NCBI RefSeq assembly: GCF_904849725.1
Contig: NC_058518.1
Coordinates: 506,093,225-506,157,224 of the forward strand
Direction of reading: 5' to 3'
DNA length: 64,000 bases
From: Hordeum vulgare subsp. vulgare
Taxonomy: Eukaryota > Streptophyta > Magnoliopsida > Poales > Poaceae
Shown piece by piece: positions 20,853-33,312 of the stretch. The notes under the pieces are model-generated. The model had not been told where the DNA came from. It did not search any database and was given only the letters and a program-made list of their open reading frames with translations. Position 1 is the first letter of the stretch; each line of letters begins with the position of its first letter. A program made the translations under genes and the position numbers.

Positions 20853-23800
20853 ACTCTCCTACACTACAAGAGGATCTCGCCCCGAGATCTAGGAAAGAAA
20901 GGGGGGAGAGGATGAGAAAGCAAGAGGTAAAAACTTAGTCGCTTCTTTACCAACGAGTGAAACCAACGATCCTTGAAAGTTGCAAAGAGATGAGGAATGG
21001 TATGAGAAACAAGCAAGAATTCATGGAAAATTTCGGCAGCACTTCGGTAGGAACATGGGACAAAAAATTCGATAAGAAGAGAGAATTAGGCAATATGCAC
21101 AACAAACAACTAAGTAGAGCAAGGGAACACCATGATCTTGATAGAACAACAAGATTGACCCAAAAGAGCAATATCACAAAGCCTCCGGAACAATAAAATA
21201 GGAACTAGCTCAAGCGGAAGAAGAGAATGAAGAAAATAATGACAACTATCATCACAATAGAGGTGAAGAGCCTCCGGACACAGAATTGACATAGTAGTTG
21301 GAAAACCAATAACGAAAATAACAAGATAGTGGTCGTCTTATGAAGATCATCTCAACATATATGAGGTGACAACCAACCACTAAAAGAAACAAGGATAGAT
21401 GAAAGCAAAGATATCAAAACTTCTTACACCGAGGGTGCATTGAGAACTGGGATCAATGATAAACACCATAATAGGCACAATCCTAAGGAAAAGCTTTAGG
21501 TGAAGTCTAAACCAAGATAGCTCAACGAAGAAATCATGGGTTGAAATATCTCATGATCAAAGAATTGGTGGATTTTATTATCTCATTCTTGAAAGGAAAA
21601 CTCTTCGAGGCTCCTGCACTAACAAGAAGGCTATAATACCACCTCAAAGGATAAAGGAAGAACAAATGCACTTGGGAATGCAAGAGAACGGATACTTGAG
21701 GTTCTCCAACAAGAATATTGAAGAACACTTTGAGAATGAATTGATATGATGATGAACTGCCATGAAGGACCTCCGTATGAATGATGCAACGATATGAAGG
21801 TAGAAAAGAATAAGATTATGACCTTGCCAAAATTAAGATGAAGCCTCACAAAGAGATACTTAAAAGAACTTGGAACTCCGGAAAAGAAAGATAAGCACCT
21901 GAGAAAAGAATCGATATCATGAGCCACTCCGGAAGAAGAATTGAAATCTCTTGGAAGAAGGAAGAACAAGAATAAGAATTATGTTATGCTTATCCTTCAT
22001 CAAGTTTAAATGATGACAAGCAACGGATGTAGCGTAACACTTATTCCTCTAGAAATGAATCTTGAAGAGGCAGAGAGATAAGCACCACTTGAGGCATAAT
22101 TGAAGGAAGCACCGGTAAGAATTCACAGTTGAATGGAAAACCAAGAATCAATGGAGAAACATGAGAACGAAGAGATCATGAGCCACCTGAGATAAAAACT
22201 AGAACAAGGCATCGGAATAACCGAGAGACGAATGAAGAGACAACAGTGGAGAAGAATTGAGGACGAAAGTTGAAAGCTGAGAACGAAGAATCTTCTAAAA
22301 TGATGGCCTTCGGAGGAACGAGAAATAAAAACAACTCAAAGAAGCACCGGATAGCAGGAAAGGGATTACTCATGATTGACAACAAATGAGAGGATACACG
22401 AAGCTAAGATGACAGTCTTCACAAGAATGGAACAAGACTGAGAGAAACACTCCTTCGAATTTGCAAGCTGAGAATGATGACGAGAACAACACCACCAAAA
22501 ATTAATGAGACACTCCGGGATAAAGAAGAATGAAAGGTTGAACCAATATGAGAATTAATTCAAATAGATCCTGACGAAGGGATATGACTGATGGAAATCA
22601 TACTTACGTCATAGTTGAAAAGAATTAAAGATCTCTAGAAAAGATTACAAGAGCCAGGTAAGATCCTGAGAAAGAACCTGTGGGTTATGGGCCCACTCAA
22701 AGAAACCACCGTTAGAAAAGATTGCTTAGAAGAGACATAGTGCACCGGTATGAAGAGAACTAGATGAGGTTAGCACCTCGAAATAATTGAAAAGATTGGC
22801 AACAAAAACTTCTAAGATAGCTTCAACGCTCCGGATCAAAAAGAGAGGAATAAATAACAAGATAGGCTCATAAGAATTCCCAATATAGGAAAGAATTACA
22901 AGGATGAATGGATAAGATGACACAGACAACTAAATTGAATTCACCGGAAAAATAACAAGACTGAATAAGGATGAACATGAAGCTCCTGAGAATCTTCACA
23001 ATGAATCACCGGGTAAGAGAGAAAAGAACAGACAGCGGAAGCACCATGAAAAGAAAATTCTTGGATGAAAATCCAATCACTGAAGAAAAGGGTGGGAGGG
23101 CGGGGAAAACAAAGACAACTTGAGACAGATGAGACGAACTCCGGAAAGAATTGAGAGAATGATCTGCAAAAACTGGAGAAGATTGAATTCAGTTGCAGAG
23201 AAGCACACTGGTTGGAAAAGAATTGATATGACAACTCCGGTCGACAAGAATTGATATGAAAATTTGAACGAACAAAAGAATTTGCATTCCCACATAAAAA
23301 TATGAGAACACCACTTAGGAAAGATCTGAAATCACCACTTGACATCGAAGCAACACGAATTTGTTGGAAGATCGTCCTATAAGTAACTACTTGAATTCCC
23401 ACCTAAGAATTCCCGAAATATCTGGTCATGCAATCTGGTACACGGATACAAGGAGTAATATTCACACAACTCCTATACTAACCCGTCACCTGTATCACAT
23501 CCGTCAACACAGAACCAGAACCTCGGACCTTCATCCACAACAGACCCTCGTGACCACAACGATACTAAGTACAGCAGTACTCCCGAACAATCTGCACCAG
23601 TACTGGGGACATCGGGGTTAACTCGCCACTACTAGTATTGAAGCAATTACGAACATCATTCGTCCTGAGATATTAAGAAATCTGAATGATAACGATGTGC
23701 TCAAGAATCCCCTGGAGCTCAACTCCCCGGAAGAAAATCAAGTCAGACAGGAGGCACCAAGACAGAACTCCGTCACATCGGCATTATATAGATTCCAAAA

Positions 23801-24011
23801 ATATCCGCGTGATCCTAAAAACATTTTGAGTAAGAAGAGAAGTAGAATTAAAATATTACGTCAAGATTCCTCACCAGAGCATAGAAGAGGAGAAAAAAGA
23901 ATCCTACTCTCCGATATATAACTAGACTCAAAGCAGTTTTTACTAGACTCGACTCGGCCAAGTTCGATCAATCAAGGGGGCTCCTAGGTCGGTACTTCTC
24001 TGATACCAACT
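20853..24011 (-). other. LARD internal domain, non-coding
   Basis: The plus strand is strongly purine-rich (GAAGAA, AAGAATTGA) with frequent CTCCGGA motifs; the sense (minus) strand is therefore pyrimidine-rich. The longest sense frame is 153 codons (22941-23402) and shows no recognisable domain. A minus-strand purine tract (GTGTAGGAGAGT) adjoins the left LTR, as expected for the polypurine tract. Confidence 0.75.
23998..24008 (-). other. Primer-binding site of the LARD
   Basis: The minus-strand TGGTATCAGAG begins three bases after the right LTR ends in ...GTGACA. It is complementary to the 3' end of initiator tRNA-Met. It fixes the element's orientation as minus. Confidence 0.85.
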
Positions 24012-27000
24012 TGTCACGCCCAAGATGCGACCCTATCCTCAATTTGGCATGAAGGCCTCGTCAGGGATAGAAGCGCATCTCGTCGTGTCGCAAGAATGGA
24101 TATCGTTACAAGTACATGTACTCAAAAGAAGAGATATATAAATAGAATTGGCTTACACTCGGCACAAGCTACATGAGAGTCACATCAATATAGTACATAA
24201 TCATCATGAAGAAGACCAGGGTCCAACTACGGCCGAAAAAAACGAGAAAAGAAGAACGACGTCCATCCTTGCTATCCCAGGCTGCCGGCCTGGAACCCAT
24301 CCTAGATCGATGAAGAAGAAGAAGAAGAAGAAGCAACTCCAAATGAACAATCAACGCGCTCGCGTCAAGTAACCTTTACCTGTACCTGCAACTGGTGTTG
24401 TAGTAATCTGTGAGCCACATGGGACTCAGCAATCTCATTTCCAAAGGTATCAAGACTAGCAAAGCTTAATGGGTGAGATCAGGTTAAGTGGTGAAGTTGC
24501 AGCAGCGACTAAGCATATATTTGGTGGCTAAACTTACGAGTACAAGAAATAAGAGGGGGATGATCTACGCATAACGGACGTGAACTACTGACGAGCAAAA
24601 GAATGATCCTGAACACCTACCTACGTCAGACATAACCCCACCGTGTCCTCGATCGGAGAAGAAAACTCACGAAAGAGACAGTCACGGTTATGCACACAGT
24701 TGTCATATTTTAATTACGTTAACTTCAAGTTATCTAGAACCAGCGTTAAACAAAGTTTCCACGTTGCCACATAACCGCGGGCACTGCTTTCAGAAAGATT
24801 TAACCCTGCAGGGGTGCTCCAACTAGTCCATCACAAATTACCACAAGCCGCATAGAAATCCTCAATCACGAAGCTCCCGATCTTGTCGGATTCCTTAGTG
24901 GAAAACCTCAACTCTGAGATTACCCAAAGCATCACCGGAATCCCGATGCACAAGATATCTCGTCAAAGGTAAAACTAATCCAGCAAGGCCACCCGACGTG
25001 TCAACGATCCCGATAGGAGCCGCGTATCTCGTTCTCAGGACACGACGGATAAGCAAAGCGTACGGTGGCCTGATAGACATCACCCGAGTTGCCCCGGGTT
25101 GGCCCCGCACGGTGCTCTGTTTTGGACCAGCACCATCAGCACTGGACCTCCCTGTATTATGTGAAATTACTCCTCGGGTTCATGACACCCTATGCTTTCA
25201 GTATTAACAAAATTAGTATGTTGGGCAAATGTAGTACCAATGTTGGGCCTTGCCAGACCAGCTTTAATCTAAAACAAATTATCATGGGGGTCCCCATAAC
25301 AACCCCAATCGTATTAGGAGCGCTCAATTATGGAACATAACACCGGTAGCCGAAACTAAGGGGGCAAAGGTGGAACAAAACACCAGGCTAGAAAGGCCGA
25401 GCCTTCCACCTTTTACCAAGTATATAGGTGCATTAAATTAAATAGCATTTAATATGGTGTTATGACAAGGAACCCATGTTATCACATGGAAGCAACTACA
25501 CCTGCAACTAGCAATGCTAACAACATGGTTAAGCAAGCAGTAACATAGCCAATCAGTGGTTTGCTAGGTCGAACAGGTTGATGGTTAACATGGCATTGTT
25601 GAGAGGCTGATATTTAACATGTGGTAGGCAACGAGACATAAACGATAGAAGCGATAAAACTAGCATGGCAATGATAGTAATGGTATCTGGGGAAATGGTC
25701 ATCTTGCCTAAGATCCCGCTTGGAAGAAGAGCAACTCCGTGAAGTCGGCGAACCAATGTAGTCGAACGGGACCTCACATTCCGACACGCTTGCGGAACTC
25801 TATCGAGACGGGCAAACCGGAAACAAACATCAACACAAATATTCACCACACGATGCACAACATGATGCATAACCTACTATGATGCATGATCAGTTCATTG
25901 ATGCAAGGGATGGCATGGAAATTCACCTCACGCAAACACTACACATTAAGTGAAGCTCGATATGCAACGGGTTGCATATCGACGAAACTCCACGTTTAAT
26001 TATTTAATTCACTCCCGATTATTTACTCGGCAATATTAAATTGTTTTTAACATGGCAAGGGTGAAGCGACGGTCCTACATGGCATCCTAGACGGTTAACA
26101 CGCGGAGCATAGAACGGAGCTACGACACAAGAGGCATGCAACACACGATATATGCCATGAATGCGTCATGCATGCAAGTTCATCAACACCATGGCAAGAA
26201 GAGAAAGAAACATGTGTCGCCACGGCGAGCGAGAGGGAACCATGACGGCAAGACGGAAACGATGCCACGGCAGCGTTCCTATCCCGATAACTCGTCGAGA
26301 TATCGTGCCAACGAAGAGGGAGCGTGTGCAGGAACGCTAAATAAGGAATGGGGTGATACCGGTTAACGGGTTCCCATGTGTCGAGGCACAACAAAAGATG
26401 TACACGTGCAACGGGCAACATGCGGTGCAAACACACGATACATCTCATACAACACATGCATTCGGTTCACGACAACGTCTCATCGGTATACCTTTGAAGC
26501 GTGCAAACGGAGGGGTTCGGTTCGAAGCGGACGTCGTGGTCGTAGTGGTAGTCGTGGTACTCGAGTCTCGTCAATGGTAGTCGTTCACTCGGCATCGTGG
26601 TTCACGGTCTTCAGCGATGGTAGTCGAACTCGTTTCCGGGAGTCGTCGAGGACGTCGTGGTGCTCGGCGAATTTGTCGGCTCCACGAAGGAGGGAATGGT
26701 GCACGCGGCGACGCAGGCGGCATCACGAGCAAATGCGAACGGAGGCCACGGCTACAAGCGGCAGCAACTAATAGCAAGCTACGACATCTAGCACTAGCAG
26801 CAACACTCGGCACAACAGCTGGCAACCTAGCATCTAACAGCAAAAATTACTAGCACAAGCTATAGCAGACAGCTACCTACAGCAAGAGCAACAGAAACTA
26901 AGCAGCAACTATCATCTAGCAGCAGCAAGCACAACAACCTAGCCTAGCAGCATCAACTAACTACAGCAACACGCAAGCAAGCAAAGCAAGCTAGCATTAG

Positions 27001-28497
27001 GCACGGCAAGCACCAAGCAGCAGCAACGACAGCAGCAAGAGCAACAGCTAATTAGCAGCAGCAAGCAACACGGCGGCTAAGCGACAGTAAACAACAGCAG
27101 CCACCATCTCTCGCACAGGCAACAGCAACACATGCATCAGCAGCATAGCATTAGGAAAAATTCAGAAAGCAGCAAGAGAAGGACGTCGGGACCCTGGCCA
27201 TGGCGAGCACGCGGAGGCGGAGGGCCTCGGGAGGCGAGCAACAGCAAGGGACGCAGGGAGGCGACGGTGGTACACGCGAGGGAGATGAGGGCGAGGCAGG
27301 CGCGGTGAGCACGGGCACGAGGAGGCGAGGCACGGCCCGCAAGGAACGCCGCACGGCGCGGGAGGCCAGGAGACGGACGCCATGGCGCAGCGAGGGAGCT
27401 CGACGACGGCAGGGGTTCGGGGCACCTCTGGGCTGGGCGAGCAGAGGGGTTCGGCGCTGGCAGGGGAGGAGCACGGCGGGGCGCAGCACGGCGAGGGTTG
27501 CGGCGCACGGGACCTGCAGGCGGGGCACAGCGGCAGGAGCTACCACGGCGGGCGGCGTGGCAACCACGGCGGGCGGTGCGGCGACCGGGGGTTCAGGCAG
27601 GGGAGCTGCGAGGCGGCGCGGGCACGCGAGGGAAGAGGGAGAGGGGAGACGCGCATTCGGCGAGGGCCTGGAGGTCTTTGCAGCGCGGGGGCAGGAGGAG
27701 GCCGGCGAGCGGAGGGAGGAACGAGGGGGGTCGCCATGGCAGGGAGCTGCGGGGAAGAAGGGAATCGGGAGGAGGCTGCTGGATCGAGAGGGGAGGAGGA
27801 GGAGGCACGCGCAGGGAGAGGAGAGGGAGGTGGGCTCTCCAGAGAGAAAAGGAGATGGGCCAGGAAGCCCACTCCGCTTTGTCCTCTCTCTCGAAATTCA
27901 AGGAAAACGTTTTGCAAAAAAAATAGAATAAATGGATTTTTGAATAAATCCAGAAGAAAAAATAAAAGGAGTAAAACAAAAAAAATAGAAACACTTTTGG
28001 GCTTCTAAAATGGTGCCAAAGTTTAAGAAAATAAGTGGGACATTTTTAGAAGAAGGAAAAAAATTACTTTTAAATGAAATGGGGCTATGTTTGGAATAAA
28101 ACCAAGAGGAAAAAAAAATCAAATAAATGAGTGTTGCGCCCCACAATTAATAGAAAGAAATTTTGAAGAGGAGGAACATCTGTTTTGAACCAGAGCATGA
28201 ACTTTTAAATCTGCCTCAACTAATGAAAAGAACGGAGTTGAGAACGTGGTGCAACAGGGGTTACGAGCTTGAACTTGTTGCACCCAATCACGTTGCAAGG
28301 CCCTAAGACACATACACACATGCGCTCACACTCAAACAACGAGGTGCAACTAGCCACACAAGACAAGCACAGATGACATGATGCCATGCATGATGCGATG
28401 ATGCAAACTACATGACGATGGAACGAATAAAACTAATCACACGACGGAAACGGAAATAAAGGGGAATCTTCTGGGGCGTCGGCATCGGGCTGTCACA
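24012..28497 (-). repeat. 5' LTR of the LARD (4486 bp)
   Basis: Right copy with intact TG...CA ends (minus reading TGTGACAGCC...GGGCGTGACA). Relative to the left LTR it has a shorter GAA tract (22 nt, 24312-24333), a local ~24-bp tandem duplication in the GC-rich block near 27540-27590, and scattered substitutions. The hairpin is retained at 25958-25981. Confidence 0.88.
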
Positions 28498-28865
28498 TAC
28501 AGCTCCCAGAGCAGCAATATGGAAACGTTCACATGCTGAAACAAGAGCATAACACCATGGAAAGAACTGCGAGTAATTATGGGGACATAGGTTTGTGCCA
28601 AGGGTCACCCCAATCAACCTCGACACAACCTTAGTGACGGTGCATTTGATGAATAGATGTTGTGGAGTCTCCAGTTCCTGACAGAAAGAGCAAGTAGGAT
28701 TCCTAGGCCAATGACGGTGTTTCATCGCTTGTCTCGTAAGAACAGCATCTTGACAAAGTTGCCATAGAAAAGTTTGGATTTTGAGAGGTAATTTGGTTCT
28801 CCACATCCACAATACGAGAAAACCACACGTGAGGAAATTAGCCCGTGGAAGTGTGTTCATTAGTC
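28498..28865 (-). pseudogene. LINE C-terminal (zinc-binding RT) segment, right half split by the LARD
   Basis: The minus strand encodes the zf-RVT region: LPLKIQTFLWQLCQDAV, CSFCQELETPQHLF (the Cys-His cluster), then GTNLCPHNYSQFF and ERFHIAALGAV. The frame stops at the LARD junction and resumes on its far side at 16419 with WAIWLARN, so the two halves are one LINE. The upstream RT is missing: homology ends at about 28865, just before the inverted-repeat DNA element. Confidence 0.87.
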
Positions 28866-29462
28866 GGAACTAAGTGCAGCTACAACCGGACCCCTCATAC
28901 AACGGACGCTTTAAGCGGGAGTCAAACGTTCGAGCTGACCGACACCCTCATATTCAACCCAAATATGGGGCGGATATGAGGCTGCTCGGGCACGTCCGAG
29001 CACACCAGCCACGTCAGCCCGGTCCACCACCGACCCCACAAATACACTCGTCCAGAAACCCTAGACATCGGTCACTTCACTCTCTCCGTCTAGTCCACTT
29101 CTGATCCCTTCCTCTTCAATCAGATGGTCGGCGACAGAAGTTGCTCTGGTGTGAAATCTGATGGATCTAACATTAATGTCAAGGAGGTGGCCCTCCGCAT
29201 CACGTTGAGGAGGTCGCTGCGGGATCAACGCGGCCTCGGCAGCGATGGATCTTGTTCCTCAACACCCATCACTCATTGAGAAGCATTGGCGATGTCTCCG
29301 GCCCTTTTTGCCTGGCGCACAGCTTCAGCCACTCCGCTCCGCTAGTTCAGGTCCGCCGCCCGCCTCCACCACCCTATACTCTGGAAGTGGTGCCCGACCA
29401 CCACTGGCTCCTCGTGCCCTTGTCGGAGTTGGGGCGCACGAGGACGCCTAAGTCCGAGGCAC

Positions 29463-31683
29463 ATGCAACCCAATGCGAGCAACTGTGGGCGAGCAAGAGG
29501 GGGGAGGCGCTGGTTGCGCGCAGTTCGCACACGAACGCGCCGGTCGACTCCGATCGAGGACGCTCTCGTTGCAGCTGTCCTCCAGCACTCTCTCACGACG
29601 AAGAAGATGGATGCACACCGCCTCCGCCGCAAGATTGCCGAGGCGCTCTAACTCGCCATCGAGTTGTCGGGGCACGAGGCAACGAAGGAAGTGGTGGCGA
29701 AGGCCAAGGTGTTGGGGAACATCGCAAGGGAAACAAAAAATTTCCTACGCGCACGAAGACCTATCATGGTGAAGTCCATCTACGAGAGGGGATTTCCGAT
29801 CTACGTACCCTTGTAGATCGCACAGCAGAAGCGTTAGTGAACGCGGTTGATGTAGTGGAACGTCCTCATGTCCCTCGATCCCCCCCTGCGAACCGTCCCA
29901 CGAACCGTCCCGCGATCCGTCCCACGATCTAGTGCCGAACGGACGGCACCTCCGCGTTCAGCACACGCACAGCTCGACGATGATCTCGGCCTTCTTGATC
30001 CAGCAAGAGAGACGGAGAGGTAGATGAGTTCTCCGGCAGTGTGACGGTGCTCCGGAGGTTGGTGGTGATCTAATCTCAGCAGGGCTCCGCCCGAGCTCCG
30101 CAGAAACGCGATCTAGAGGTAAAACCGTGGAGGTATGTGGTCGGGCTGCCTTGGAAAAGTTGTCTCAAATCAGCCCTAATAGCTCCATATATATAGGAGG
30201 AGGGAGGGGAGGCTTGCCTTGAGGCTCAAGGAGCCCCAAGGGCTGCGCACCAAGGGGAGGAGGAGTCCTCCTCCAATCCTAGTCCAACTAGGATTGGAAG
30301 GTGGAGTCCTTCTCTCCCTTCCCACGTCCTTTTTTTTCTTTTCTCTTCGATTTTCTATCTATGGCGCATAGGGCCTTCTTGGGCTATCCCACCAGCCCAC
30401 CAAGGGCTGGTGCGCCACCCCCAAGGCCTATGGGCTTCCCCGGGGTGGGCTGCCCCCCCCCCCTGGTGAACACTCGGAACCCATTCGTCATTCCCGGTAC
30501 ATTCGCAGTAATTCCGAAAACCTTCCGGTAATCAAATGAGGTCATCCTATATATCAATCTTTGTTTCTGGACCATTCCGTAAACCCCCGTGACGTCCGTG
30601 ATCTCATCCGGGACTCCGAACAATATTCGGTAACCAACCATATAACTGAAATACGCATAAAACAACGTCGAACCTTAAGTGTGCAGACCCGAGTGACTCC
30701 TCGGTCAATATCCAATAGCGGGACCTGGATGCCCATATTGGATCCCACATATTCTACGAAGATCTTATCGTTTGAACCTCAGTGCCAGGGATTCATATAA
30801 TCCCGTATGTCATTCCCTTTATCCTTCGGTATGTTACTTGCCCGAGATTCGATCGTCAGTATCCGCATACCTATTTCAATCTCGTTTACCGGCAAGTCTC
30901 TTTACTCGTTCCGTAATACAAGATCCCGCAACTTACACTAAGTTACATTGCTTGCAAGGCTTGTGTGTGATGTTGTATTACCGAGTGGGCCCCAAGATAC
31001 CTCTCCGTCACACGGAGTGACAAATCCCAGTCTCGATCCATACTAACTCAACGAACACCTTCGGAGATACTTGTAGAGCATCTTTATAGTCACCCAGTTA
31101 CGTTGTAACGTTTGATACACACAAAGCATTCCTCAGATGTCAGTGAGTTACATGATCTCATGGTCATAGGAACAAATACTTGACACGCAGAAAACAGTAG
31201 CAACAAAATGACACGATCAACATGCTACGTCTATTAGTTTGGGTCTAGTCCATCACGTGATTCTCCTAATGACATGATCCAGTTATCAAGCAACAACACC
31301 TTGTACATAGTCAGAAGACCCTGACTGTCTTTAATCAACTGGCTAGCCACCTAGAGGCTTGCTAGGGACAGTGTTTTGTCTATGTATCCACACATGTATA
31401 TAAGTCTTCATTCAATACAATTATAGCACGGATAATAAACAATTATCTTGATACAGGAATTATAATAATAACTATATTTATTGTTGCCTCTAGGGCATAA
31501 TTCCAACACAAGGCAAACCGTCATTCCAAGGAGCAAGCCCGCCTGCTTTGCAGGCTATCGGGCATGAGATGCAGCTCTGACAGCTCGGACATGACGAGCG
31601 ATCCACCTCCAGTTCCGATGAATGACACACCTCCGCACGTCGATGCCTACACAAAGGAGGGGCCAAGCCGCATCGACGACTGA
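29463..31683 (+). pseudogene. Gene-like frame in the DNA element, split by a solo LTR
   Basis: Reads 29463-29709, then skips the solo LTR and one TSD copy and resumes at 31514, ending at TGA 31681-31683. The frame is uninterrupted across the excised insertion (codon GCA is split between 29709 and 31514), which supports real former coding sequence. One internal TAA lies at 29649. The visible protein has a Lys/Ala/Glu-rich helical stretch (ELSGHEATKEVVAKAKANRH), then a Ser/Asp/Pro-rich tail. An upstream 51-codon frame starts at ATG 29124 and may be an earlier, frameshifted part. I do not recognise the family; it resembles repetitive transposon-associated proteins of Triticeae. Confidence 0.5.
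29710..31508 (-). mobile_element. Solo LTR of the Angela/BARE/WIS-like family
   Basis: Complete 1799-bp LTR in minus orientation, starting TGTTGGGGAAC and ending ATAATTCCAACA on the plus strand. It is flanked by a perfect 5-bp duplication, CAAGG (29705-29709 and 31509-31513). No internal domain remains, so recombination between the two LTRs of a former full element removed it. It contains the family TATA box near 30187-30196 (minus). Confidence 0.95.
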
Positions 31684-31859
31684 AACGGGAAGGGGCGGCG
31701 AGGAAATGGCAATGGCTCGTTCTCGCATGAAGGGGGCAAAGTGTGAAGGACATGACGTTAACGTTGTGACGATGTAAGCAGTTGGTAATGGAAACATGTG
31801 CTTGGAAATGGCAATGGCTCGTTGGACGTCAATCTGTCAACTCTGTCGCTGGACGCAAA

Positions 31860-32130
31860 CCAACCTGTGGTTGGATGGTTATAGGGACTGTGGTATCCCC
31901 AACCCACCAGGGTTCAAATCATGGTGCTTGCATTATTCCTGGATTTATTTCAGGATTTCTGGCGATACCCTCTTAGTGGGACGAGACGTTCCCATCAACG
32001 ACGAGGCGCCTACGGTAACTTCGTAAATCTCAAGATGACATGTTGGCTAAGTCTCTCGAAGGTGCTCATAGAGGTAGGGTGTGCATGTGTGCGTTCATAG
32101 GGATAAGTGTATGCGCGTGTATCTGATTTC
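31860..32130 (+). mobile_element. tRNA-derived SINE (Au/PoaS-like)
   Basis: The 5' part carries a Pol III B box (GGTTCAAATCATGG, 31911-31924) and an A-box-like TGGTTGGATGGTTA (31868-31881). The body includes ATTATTCCTGGATTTATTTC and GACGAGGCGCC...CGTAAATCTCAAGATGA, and the end is GTGTGCGTTCATAGG...GTATGCGCGTG. The 3' half is homologous to the units of the 13411-14460 array. The family name is from memory; the tRNA-like promoter is seen directly. The end is approximate. Confidence 0.75.
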
Positions 32131-32479
32131 TTGACATTGTTTGTTTCAAGATTGCTTAGGGCATTTTCAAAGGTGACATGTAGATTTCTTCCCGCATTCG
32201 CCATAAACAAGGAATTATTCCGTGGACACAAATCTAGAAGGCCACCATCCACCATTATTTGCATACATTCAATAAATTTTTGGATCGATCAGATGAAATT
32301 CGTGCAAACACAAAAGATTTCATACAAACCAGACAAAAACATTTAAATTTAGGACATATTTTAATTAAAAAGGTAAAACTATGTGCATGTCCCACCGTAC
32401 GGAGCTCCATTCACACGACACGGATACACTACATTAATCTACGGCCGACTGCAACAGATCCCTTTGTCCTCTTCATGTC

Positions 32480-33312
32480 CGGCAGCCCGCTCATATTCGT
32501 CCCTCATATCTTCTCCATATCTCGTTGCGTCGCTTGCCCAAGTGGCAAAGAGGGTGCTTCAGACAGAGGGGAAGGGGTGGCTCCTCCGCTTCCATGGAGC
32601 CCAGACGGGGGCCGACGATGGTCTGAGATAAAGAATCGGACAGGACACCGGTTGTACAAGCCGGTGACATGTCGCGGTGGGCTACATGGGTCACAAGTTG
32701 TGGCGGCCTCTTGTGTTCTACTTTCCATTGATGTTGGCGGCGGTCACGGACGCGCTGGCCACCGACTCGTCGATCTCCATGCAACCGGCTTATTTCTCTA
32801 TCGGCATGGCGCGGTTACGCGCGCGTTGATGGCGGATGGCGCGATCGCAGGCACGGGAGGCGCGGTACGACGGGCATCGCCCATGAGTTGTTGAACCATG
32901 CGTCGGCTTGGAGCGGCAACTTGCTCTGTTGGGCTAGACGAGGGAGGTGGAGCAGCGAGATGCCTTGCTCGTATCTAGTGGGCCACCCAGTCGGCTGCTT
33001 CTTTGTCGTCAGGGCAGTTACGCGCGCGTTGATGGCGGATGACGCGGTCGCAGGCACGGGAGGCGTGGTATGTCGCGACGTTGCCCACGAGTTGATAAAC
33101 CATGCGTCGACTTGGGGCGGCAACTTGCTACTTCGGGCTAGGGGAGGGAGTTGGAGCAGCGAGGTGCCTCGCTCGTATCCTGTGGGCTCGGCGGCCACCG
33201 AGCCGGCTTTTATGCCGAAGACCTGCTTGTCCTCCTCATTGAAAGGGTGGAGAAAATGGTGGAAGAAGGAGATGGAGAGCGGCGGAGTGTGCCCGGCGTC
33301 TGGGCTCTTTTA
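32480..33312 (-). pseudogene. Transposon-associated gene-like segment with a 203-bp tandem duplication
   Basis: The minus strand has a TATA-like CTATTTAAAAG at about 33309-33319 followed by a degenerate coding-like region. Two 203-bp tandem copies (cores GTTACGCGCGCGTTGATGGCGGATG at 32814 and 33017) encode similar peptides (SLLQLPPLARSSKLP...DAWFINSWA and SLLHLPRLAQQSKLP...DAWFNNSWA) within one frame (33198-32815). The function is not recognised. Composition is GC-rich relative to the AT-rich flank at 32140-32400. Confidence 0.35.

Larger units (their letters stand above)
16420..28497 (-). mobile_element. LARD-type (Sukkula-like) non-autonomous LTR retrotransposon
   Basis: A 12.08-kb element in minus orientation with two ~4.45-kb LTRs (16420-20852 and 24012-28497) around a 3.16-kb internal domain with no gag or pol similarity. 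On the minus strand the LTRs start TGTGACAGCCCGATGCC and end TTGGGCGTGACA. A tRNA-Met-type primer-binding site follows the right (5') LTR and a purine tract precedes the left (3') LTR. LTRs of ~4.5 kb with a ~3.5-kb conserved non-coding internal domain are the published definition of LARDs in barley and relatives; the Sukkula name is my recognition. It would depend on another element's proteins. It interrupts a LINE frame. Confidence 0.88.

Noticed and set aside
24997..25340. Paired small frames shared with 17414-17756
   Set aside because: These are corresponding positions of the two LARD LTRs, not duplicated genes.
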